Positions 1 to 5,801 of a DNA stretch of 9,414 nucleotides are shown here, piece after piece. The notes under the pieces were generated by a model. It was not told where the DNA came from. It made no database searches and worked only from the letters and a program-made list of their open reading frames with translations. Origin of the DNA: Sediminibacterium ginsengisoli (lineage in GTDB: Bacteria; Bacteroidota; Bacteroidia; Chitinophagales; Chitinophagaceae); NCBI GenBank assembly GCA_943324415.2, contig CALPLN020000069.1, positions 1 through 9,414 of the forward strand, in the 5' to 3' direction. The position numbers and the translations under genes were made by a program. Every line of letters begins with the position of its first letter. Position 1 is the stretch's first letter.

Positions 1-994
1 CTACTTTATCTGCTACAGTAGACTCGATGAAACTTCCGTTTGCATCTGTACGTGCAGTAAATACTAAGTCAGTTGCTCTAACACCATCGTTAGCCAATGT
101 CAATACAGCAGACCATTGAGAAGAAGACATACTAGCCTTAGTATTGTTCACTAAGATATTACGCGCCTTCATTGTGTTGATACTTCTCTTCCACATATCT
201 ACAGTTAAAATTCCGCCTTTACCTTTTTGCAAATAAACAGGAACTAATTTTCCTACCATCGCAGTGTAATCAGCAGAAGATGAAGCAGTACCTAAAGCAG
301 TTACTGCTTTATCAAAGTTAGATGTTGCTTCTGCAATGATTGCTTCTTTAGAAACATACTTACCATTTGTTAAAACTGCATCTGTAGGTTGATTTTGGAT
401 AATACCTGCATAATAAGTAGAACCGATTCTGCTATAAGCATACCCTTTCCACCAATAAGCCCAAGCCTGAATGGTCGCTTTCTTAGTAGCAGCACCAGTA
501 CCAGTGAATGTAGTTTTATCAGCTAAGTCCAAAATTTTATTTGAAGCAGCAATCATATTGTACATGTATGCCCACTCATAAAAAGTCGTATTACTACCAC
601 CTTGAGCATTTTGGTTTGCATAACGCACTAATTCATACTGTGTTTTAGGATTGCTTGGATTCAATACAACTGTACCGTTATCCAAAGTTACCTTATTAGG
701 ACAACCGATTTGGTTCATGAAAGCATTCGCTGCTTCCGCACCAACCACGTCACCCATGATTTCAGAAAATCCCATGGCACCAGCCCAGAAACGGCCGTAT
801 ACACCATCAGAATATTTCAAGTTGTAAAAACCATTCAAGTAAATGGTACCCTGAGCCAAAGCAATTGCACCATTTTCATTTTGTGCACTACTTGGAGTAG
901 GTGAGTTTACGTTGGTAATATCAAGATCTTTCTTACAAGCAGTTAAGCTTAAAGTAACCCCTAATATTCCAACCAAAATTTTATTATTCTTCAT
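1..994 (-). CDS. susD: SusD/RagB-family outer-membrane lipoprotein, C-terminus cut off by window edge
   Basis: An open frame starts at ATG 994 and runs without a stop to base 1, giving 331 codons; SusD proteins usually have about 450-600 residues, so the C-terminal part is missing. Seen: a lipoprotein signal peptide ending in LSLTAC with the lipidation cysteine at residue 20, followed by KKD, the lysine/acidic pattern that sends Bacteroidota lipoproteins to the cell surface. After it comes the LDITNVNSPT segment typical of mature SusD N-termini, then helices rich in aromatic residues around 138-195 (WAYWWKGYAYSRIG) that fit the TPR-like SusD core. Known of the family: SusD caps the SusC barrel like a hinged lid and binds the substrate at the surface. 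The gene starts 24 bases after the susC stop on the same strand, so co-transcription is very likely. The leader before the ATG is A/T-rich with no Shine-Dalgarno. Substrate unknown. Confidence 0.92.
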   Translation of the reverse strand, partial: MKNNKILVGILGVTLSLTACKKDLDITNVNSPTPSSAQNENGAIALAQGTIYLNGFYNLKYSDGVYGRFWAGAMGFSEIMGDVVGAEAANAFMNQIGCPNKVTLDNGTVVLNPSNPKTQYELVRYANQNAQGGSNTTFYEWAYMYNMIAASNKILDLADKTTFTGTGAATKKATIQAWAYWWKGYAYSRIGSTYYAGIIQNQPTDAVLTNGKYVSKEAIIAEATSNFDKAVTALGTASSSADYTAMVGKLVPVYLQKGKGGILTVDMWKRSINTMKARNILVNNTKASMSSSQWSAVLTLANDGVRATDLVFTARTDANGSFIESTVADKV

Positions 995-1018
995 TGCTAA
1001 AAATTTATAAGTTAAGGT

Positions 1019-4000
1019 TTAAAATCCTACGTTCAAGCCTACAGTGTAAGATTTTGTGTTAGGAATAGTATTGTGGTCAAGACCGCGATCAAATGCTGAG
1101 TTCGTAGAATAGTTCACCTCAGGATCCATACCCGTGTACGGAGTGAAAGTTAACAAGTTACGACCAGAGAATACTAATTGTAAACGGTTTGCAAATTTGA
1201 TTTTTGTCAATTTAGCAATATCAACGCCTACAGAAAGATTTCTTAAACGCCAGAAAGAAGCGTCTTCGTAGAAATAATTCTTAGTACCATTTGCAGCACC
1301 ACCAGCATACACACTTCTATAGAAGGCAGTGTAAGCTTGTGTCTCACCATTGATTGTAACTGGAACGTCATAATCAGAGTGAATACCATCACGATACATC
1401 CATTGCTTTGTTTGGTTGTACAAGTGTGCACCAGCAACCCAATCCCATTGCATATTCAATGTGAAAGTACCTTTGTACTGTAAGTTATTGATAAAGCTCA
1501 TGTTGAACTTAGGGTTAGGATCACCTAAACTTGATTGTCCAGGAATCGCAACAGTTTGCTTAGTCGCTTTATTTACAACCCATCCATTACTAGCTACTTC
1601 ATATAAAGCTCTAGATGCTTCTGGAATCACTGGCAAGCCAGTTGCAGGGTTCACATCTGTTAAAGACTTCATTAATTTAAATCCAAAGAACTGTCCAATC
1701 TTATAACCTTGTTGTAATGTAATACCTACACTACCTGCAGAAGATAATAAAATAACTGGAGGTCCTTTTACATAAGAGATCTCAGAGGTTTGACTAGAAT
1801 AGTTTGTAATCATATCCCAGTTGAAATCTTTACCAGAAAACACGTTCAAATTCAAAGAAGCTTGTAAACCGCTTGATTTCAAACCAAACGCGTTATCTAA
1901 TTTACCACCCACACCTGTAGAAGGTGCAGCGTCCACTCTGTAGATCGCATTGGCAGTTTCTCTGTTCCATAATGTAGCAGAAACATTGGCAGTTTTAAAC
2001 CATTGTCCTTTACCTAAAGTCAATGTCATATCTGTACCATATTCAGTCTCTTTAGATAACTCCACTGATAAGTTTGGATTTGGATTGGTTGTAGGGAAAG
2101 TAAATACGCTTGATCCACCTAAGTTAGCCGCACCCAATACTGTGAAACGTTGGAATGCACCTGGTTGAATACCTGCTTCACCATAACCTGCTCTCAATTT
2201 GAATTCAGAAATTACATTTGAGATTTTTGAATTCTGCCAGAACTTTAAGTTAGATAAAGTCAAGAAGAAATCACCTCTTGGGAAAGTTTGTGCAGTTGCA
2301 CCAGATCCGAATGCAGATGAGAAGTCACTTCTAACACCTACAGAGAAACCTGTAAAGTTAGAGTACTCAAATCTTTGATTCGCCAAAATACCATAAGTTA
2401 CAAATGGCTCAATATAGTCAGACAATACTTTGTAAGTAGCTGCTTGAGAAGTATTCCATGGCGCATAACCAGGACCATCAAAACCAGCTGCAGCAAAAGA
2501 TTTCAATTGATTACGACGGTAATCAAACGCTGCTGTTGTGAAAGTTTTTAAAGGAATGTTGATGTTGAAATCTTTTTCGAAATCTGTACGGAAGTTCACT
2601 GTTCCAATAAAGTTTTGGAAAGTTGTTCTGTCTACGAAATTATCGATCTCACCAGTTGTAAATGCAGTAGGTGCTGGAGAATAGTTATACATATAACGAT
2701 TCTGTAACACTCTGTTTTTGTTATCCCATTGCTCATCATAAGTATAAGTAGTATTGGTATTAGAATAGTTCAATGCATATTTTGCATCAAATTCTAAGAA
2801 CTTAGGCAACTTATAGTTTAAGTTAAAGCTTTGGATTACATCTACTGTAGCAATCAAAGTTCTAGACTGTTGATTGGTAGAGAATGGATTTGAGTGGTTT
2901 ACGCCACCTGCAGCTCCAAAGAATGTAGCATATTTTCCATCTTCGTTCTTTTGATCAAACGGCAAGAAAGGACGTGCGTTGTTGATCGCAAAAACTACAC
3001 CACGACCTGTTTGGTCATTCAATGTATTCTTAGTGTAGACTAACTGTGTAGTACTTGTAAATTTCAAGCCTTTTGCTAATTCAAAACCTAATTTAGAAGT
3101 TAAGTTAGAACGAGCGTAGTCACCATTGTTGATGAAGTTTGAATTCTGTTGGTTGTTAGATGCAGAGAACAAGAAATCAAACTTGTCTTTTGCACCAGAC
3201 ATTGTAACTGAATTGTTCAAAGCATAACTTTGTTGTAAGAACATCTTGTAATGATCGATGTACTTTAAGTTCGCATTGTATGGTTTGTTTTGGTAACTCG
3301 TTACACCTAAAGAGTTGTATTGAACGTCACCATTGTAAACCAATGTAGAAGGATCTAAAGTCATAATTGCTCCAGAACCAGTCAATACATTATTTTGAGC
3401 ATCAGTAACGAACGCATGGTTTCTAGCTTTAGATAAACCACCAATATTTAACAATTCATTGGTTGTTGCACTAGAACTAAATTCAATGTTTACTTTACCT
3501 GCTTTACCTTTTTTAGTAAATAATTGGATTACACCATTCGCACCTTGCGCACCATATAAAGAAGCAGCAGCAGCACCTTGTACTACCTCTACTCTTTCAA
3601 TAATGTTTACGTCAATAGCGTTTAAACTTGTTCCACGAGCTTCAATACCATCAATCAAGATCATTGGTGAAGTTCCACCTTGAACAGAGTTAATACCTCT
3701 TAATAAGATTTGTAAAGGACGGCCAGGGTTACCATTGGTACTAGAAATCTGAGCACCAGCGATTTGACCAACCAATTGTTGTCCAACATCACCTGTTGGC
3801 ACTTTAACTTGACTAGAAAGGTTTACAGATTCAACTGCAACCGCTAACTTCTTTTTGCTTGTAGCTGAACCAACACCAGTAACAACAACCTCGCTCAACG
3901 CTTTTACGTCAGAAGTCAATACGATTGTTAAGTTAGCGTTGTTAGCAGATACTTGCTTGCTTTCAAAGCCTAAAGCTGAAACCAATAAAGTAGCTCCTTT

Positions 4001-4195
4001 TTTTACCGAAATTGTAAATGTACCATCATTGCCGGCACTCACACCTTTAGTAGTGCTTTTCTCAAGCACACTTGCTCCGGCAACAGGATCATTCTTTTCA
4101 TCAATAACCTTACCGGTTACAGTAACTGTTTGTGCGAAACCAACCATTATGGTCATTAAGAAAGCACAAACACTTACAATGATTTTTTTACTCAT
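1019..4195 (-). CDS. susC: SusC/RagA-family TonB-dependent outer-membrane transporter
   Basis: The protein has 1058 residues, a normal size for SusC. Domains in order: signal peptide 1-21 (cleavage likely after VGFA); a CarboxypepD_reg-like beta domain about 24-95; a TonB-box-like stretch LSEVVVTG at 100-107; the plug at about 115-235, with LLRGINSV, MILIDGIEA and the SusC signature ending in YGAQGANGVIQLF near 214-226; then a long beta-barrel ending in a C-terminal Phe (LNVGF), as expected for BAM-assembled barrels. There is no STN domain before the regulatory-like domain, so direct signalling to an anti-sigma factor of the FecR type is unlikely. Known role: TonB/ExbBD-powered import of oligomers across the outer membrane together with SusD, whose gene follows after 24 bases. 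The signature is a variant form (VVQGAAAASLYG where VLKDASAAAIYG is common). The substrate cannot be deduced. Start ATG 4195 is preceded by an A/C-rich leader and gives a good signal peptide. Confidence 0.96.
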   Translation of the reverse strand: MSKKIIVSVCAFLMTIMVGFAQTVTVTGKVIDEKNDPVAGASVLEKSTTKGVSAGNDGTFTISVKKGATLLVSALGFESKQVSANNANLTIVLTSDVKALSEVVVTGVGSATSKKKLAVAVESVNLSSQVKVPTGDVGQQLVGQIAGAQISSTNGNPGRPLQILLRGINSVQGGTSPMILIDGIEARGTSLNAIDVNIIERVEVVQGAAAASLYGAQGANGVIQLFTKKGKAGKVNIEFSSSATTNELLNIGGLSKARNHAFVTDAQNNVLTGSGAIMTLDPSTLVYNGDVQYNSLGVTSYQNKPYNANLKYIDHYKMFLQQSYALNNSVTMSGAKDKFDFLFSASNNQQNSNFINNGDYARSNLTSKLGFELAKGLKFTSTTQLVYTKNTLNDQTGRGVVFAINNARPFLPFDQKNEDGKYATFFGAAGGVNHSNPFSTNQQSRTLIATVDVIQSFNLNYKLPKFLEFDAKYALNYSNTNTTYTYDEQWDNKNRVLQNRYMYNYSPAPTAFTTGEIDNFVDRTTFQNFIGTVNFRTDFEKDFNINIPLKTFTTAAFDYRRNQLKSFAAAGFDGPGYAPWNTSQAATYKVLSDYIEPFVTYGILANQRFEYSNFTGFSVGVRSDFSSAFGSGATAQTFPRGDFFLTLSNLKFWQNSKISNVISEFKLRAGYGEAGIQPGAFQRFTVLGAANLGGSSVFTFPTTNPNPNLSVELSKETEYGTDMTLTLGKGQWFKTANVSATLWNRETANAIYRVDAAPSTGVGGKLDNAFGLKSSGLQASLNLNVFSGKDFNWDMITNYSSQTSEISYVKGPPVILLSSAGSVGITLQQGYKIGQFFGFKLMKSLTDVNPATGLPVIPEASRALYEVASNGWVVNKATKQTVAIPGQSSLGDPNPKFNMSFINNLQYKGTFTLNMQWDWVAGAHLYNQTKQWMYRDGIHSDYDVPVTINGETQAYTAFYRSVYAGGAANGTKNYFYEDASFWRLRNLSVGVDIAKLTKIKFANRLQLVFSGRNLLTFTPYTGMDPEVNYSTNSAFDRGLDHNTIPNTKSYTVGLNVGF

Positions 4196-4210
4196 GTTGT
4201 TTTGTTTTGT
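4196..4210 (-). promoter_or_regulatory. A/C-rich susC translation leader (three 5-base units)
   Basis: Read on the minus strand, the 15 bases before the susC ATG are ACAAA-ACAAA-ACAAC, three near-identical pentamers. There is no Shine-Dalgarno sequence. Bacteroidota genes often rely on unstructured A-rich leaders for initiation, and this fits that pattern and supports the chosen start. That it raises translation of this outer-membrane protein is inference. Confidence 0.4.
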
Positions 4211-4336
4211 AATTAAAATTTTCTGAAAAGGAGAGCTGATTCATCGCGAATTGTGATAAGCGGTAAAAATCATCTCTTCTCTTGACGAATATAATGAAGA
4301 TTTAACAATATCATAACTAAAACAAATAAAAAAAAG

Positions 4337-4376
4337 GGGCGAAAAGCATAACGAACGTTCGCTTTATTTTAAGCCC
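4337..4376. repeat. Nested inverted repeats centred on a perfect 10-bp palindrome; possible operator
   Basis: The perfect palindrome CGAACGTTCG lies at 4352-4361. Around it sit AAAGC (4343-4347) facing GCTTT (4361-4365), and further out GGGC (4337-4340) facing GCCC (4373-4376). The region is unusually GC-rich for this intergenic stretch. A protein-binding operator for susC or its divergent neighbour, or a structured element in a long susC leader, are both possible. The outer pairs are short and could be chance; no regulator gene is present in the window. Confidence 0.35.
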
Positions 4377-4485
4377 ACTTAATCGATGTTGAAACTTCAT
4401 AAATGCCTGTTCTGTTATATTAATAATCTTAAATAAGGATAAAGGGGATGATTATGAAGGGGTTAAGCGCAAAATTTAGTAAAAA

Positions 4486-4516
4486 ATTGATGGACTAGGA
4501 ATAAGCTGTAAATTTA
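4486..4516 (+). promoter_or_regulatory. Candidate Bacteroidota-type promoter for the secreted-protein gene
   Basis: A -33-like ATTG at 4486-4489 is followed after 19 bases by TAAATTTA at 4509-4516, which matches the -7 consensus TAnnTTTG at all but the last position. Spacing agrees with the Bacteroidota primary sigma factor. Transcription would begin near 4520, leaving a leader of roughly 15 bases before ATG 4536. The sequence is very AT-rich, so a chance match is quite possible. Confidence 0.35.
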
Positions 4517-4535
4517 AATTTCAAACGAATGAGTC

Positions 4536-5240
4536 ATGAAATTTTTATACCTCTTTTTACTATTTTTTTGTGCTCGATCTGCGAAAGGTCAAACTTTAAA
4601 CAACTTTAGTTTAAAAGATATTGGCCAGTCTGTGTTATTAGTCACAGATGGGACAGGGAAGACAGTGAATATGGGACTCGATATGGAAAACTATGGCTCA
4701 CCGTTTTTTGAAACTGAATTTTATCCAGCTGATATCACATTAGTAAGTGGTCAACGATATGAAAATATTCAGGTTAAGATTAATCTATTGAGTAACGAAG
4801 TGATTTTTAAAACAGACGATGGAAAAGAATTAGCCATACTACCCGCAATTCAATCCGTCGTACTCAGAAAAAACGGTGTACCATTTGTATTTGAATATGG
4901 CTACCCTGTTTTTGAAAAACAAACAAGTAAAACCATCTATCAGGTATTGGCAAAAGGAGAGATCAGTTTGTTGAAATATTATTTTGTTCAGGTCACAGAG
5001 GCAAAACCATACAGCAGCGCCACCATGCTTAGAACCATTGATAAATTTCCAAAGCTGTTTGTCTACAATAAAAATATTGGAATGCAAAGAGCACCAAAAT
5101 CGAACGAAGAAATTAGCACTACGTTTAAGACAGAAGCTGGAGCAATGAATGCCATTCTGCAAAACAATAATTTGAAAATAAAAAAGGAAGCGGCTTTACT
5201 AAAGTGCATTGAAATTTACAATCAACAGAAAATAAAATAA
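4536..5240 (+). CDS. Small exported protein of unknown function
   Basis: I do not recognise a named family. The protein has 234 residues and begins with a clear Sec signal peptide (MKFLYLFLLFF, cleavage probably near residue 19, AKG-Q); there is no lipobox, so it should be periplasmic or secreted. The mature part looks beta-rich. The segment at about 68-108 (LVSGQRYENIQVKINL, then NEVIF and an acidic/Gly turn) resembles a theme I know from other uncharacterised exported Bacteroidota proteins, in which strands alternate with D/N-G turns. The C-terminal third (about 160-234) is Lys-rich and ends in a predicted helix; there is no type IX secretion C-terminal domain. It is divergent from susC and converges on the DinB-like gene, so it is probably a single-gene transcript. 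The start ATG is the one giving the signal peptide. It is a real gene: long frame, sensible composition, signal peptide. Confidence 0.85.
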   Translation: MKFLYLFLLFFCARSAKGQTLNNFSLKDIGQSVLLVTDGTGKTVNMGLDMENYGSPFFETEFYPADITLVSGQRYENIQVKINLLSNEVIFKTDDGKELAILPAIQSVVLRKNGVPFVFEYGYPVFEKQTSKTIYQVLAKGEISLLKYYFVQVTEAKPYSSATMLRTIDKFPKLFVYNKNIGMQRAPKSNEEISTTFKTEAGAMNAILQNNNLKIKKEAALLKCIEIYNQQKIK

Positions 5241-5247
5241 GGCACTC

Positions 5248-5263
5248 GTCAATGGATATTGAC
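5248..5263. terminator. Weak hairpin between convergent genes, possible bidirectional terminator
   Basis: GTCAAT (5248-5253) and ATTGAC (5258-5263) form a perfect 6-bp stem with a GGAT loop, in the 51-base gap between the stops of two convergent genes. The position is right for a shared terminator, but the stem is short and AT-rich, and the following bases (TATACTTT) are only a poor U-tract. Confidence 0.35.
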
Positions 5264-5291
5264 TATACTTTAACTGCGCTCACATAAAATT

Positions 5292-5765
5292 TTACTTAGC
5301 CTGGCTCAGGATCTCCTTGATAATTTTCAAATGGTGATTCGTGTGTATCGCTAAAAACCGAATCGTTTGATTTTTATTCAATTGGCCAAAAATAGGATGC
5401 ATAAAATACTGATTGGTCTGACAGTCTTTTAAATAATCCAAGGCCTGATAGGTATGCTTAATGCTTTCTTCGAGCGCTTGGTGATTTAGCTCAATTGAAG
5501 GAAGGACTACTTTAGGCGCTTGTGCTTTACCTCTTGGAAAATAATTAAGAAAAAATACACCGAAACGCTTGAAATTAAATTGCTGTTTAAATAAAGCTGG
5601 ATCGGATTGAGCTACGGTTGACGTAATCTGTTTGATCACCAACAAGCTATGCTCAATATGCCAACCTACAGACACACTAGAGATGGCAGGTTGCACTTTT
5701 TCGGATTGAGTAAGGTAATCGGAAAGCGCTTGTACTTTATTTTTTACATTTTTCATTTCAAACAT
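5292..5765 (-). CDS. DinB-fold / DUF1569-like putative metal-binding protein
   Basis: This is a 157-residue, mostly helical soluble protein with no signal peptide, so cytoplasmic. Seen: WHIEH at 35-39 in the second predicted helix, a central segment with NYFPRG and APKVVLP (about 74-89), HPIFG at 123-127, and HTNHH at 141-145. The arrangement (a histidine near residue 39 plus a late HxxxH or HxxHH) fits the DinB/DfsB four-helix fold, in which three histidines bind a divalent metal, and the HP-FG plus HTxHH pattern fits DUF1569 members. Known family members include thiol-dependent enzymes, but most, including the DUF1569 group, have no defined reaction, so no substrate is proposed. The gene follows the TonB receptor by 36 bases on the same strand. 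Start: ATG 5765 is the longest choice, but ATG 5756 (MKNVKNK) is equally plausible and leaves a better leader after the candidate -7 element at 5776-5783. Confidence 0.75.
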   Translation of the reverse strand: MFEMKNVKNKVQALSDYLTQSEKVQPAISSVSVGWHIEHSLLVIKQITSTVAQSDPALFKQQFNFKRFGVFFLNYFPRGKAQAPKVVLPSIELNHQALEESIKHTYQALDYLKDCQTNQYFMHPIFGQLNKNQTIRFLAIHTNHHLKIIKEILSQAK

Positions 5766-5775
5766 TAAATTAGAA

Positions 5776-5783
5776 CAAATATA
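5776..5783 (-). promoter_or_regulatory. Candidate -7 element upstream of the DinB-like gene
   Basis: Read on the minus strand this is TATATTTG, a full match to the Bacteroidota -7 consensus TAnnTTTG. The nearest TTG triplets upstream are 14 and 26 bases away rather than about 19-21, so a proper -33 box is lacking. Transcription would start about 5 bases before ATG 5765 or about 14 before ATG 5756. If real, the gene is not solely dependent on read-through from the receptor gene. Confidence 0.35.
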
Positions 5784-5801
5784 CCATATCTAAGTGCCAA
5801 T

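Larger units (their letters stand above)
4196..4535. other. Divergent intergenic region between susC and the secreted-protein gene
   Basis: This 340-base stretch separates two divergent genes and must carry promoters for both. It is AT-rich and shows no credible open reading frame or RNA gene. Contents seen: the susC leader at its left end, nested inverted repeats around 4337-4376, and a promoter candidate for the rightward gene at 4486-4516. For susC I find only near matches to the Bacteroidota -7 consensus TAnnTTTG on the minus strand, each with one mismatch: 4286-4293 (TATATTCG), 4312-4319 (TAGTTATG, with a TTTC 21 bases upstream at 4341-4344) and 4323-4330 (TTTATTTG). None stands out, so the susC transcription start is left open. 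Confidence 0.7.

Noticed and set aside
710..904. Small plus-strand frame in the susD region
   Set aside because: Antisense to the susD-like frame, which is open over 331 codons and has a lipobox and SusD motifs.
1019..4195. Idea that the SusC protein carries a FecA-like signalling domain
   Set aside because: The mature protein starts directly with the carboxypeptidase-regulatory-like domain at about residue 24; there is no room for an STN domain.
3855..4226. Open frame of 123 codons on the plus strand opposite the susC 5' end
   Set aside because: It is antisense to the signal peptide and regulatory-like domain of a well-supported gene, and its product resembles no protein; a shadow of susC codon bias.
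4286..4330. Possible susC promoter elements (TATATTCG, TAGTTATG, TTTATTTG on the minus strand)
   Set aside because: Each has one mismatch to the -7 consensus and none has a convincing -33 partner; several equally weak candidates make any single call arbitrary.
4839..5162. Open frame of 107 codons on the minus strand inside the secreted-protein gene
   Set aside because: Fully antisense to a gene with a clear signal peptide; Cys- and Phe-rich composition typical of an antisense shadow.
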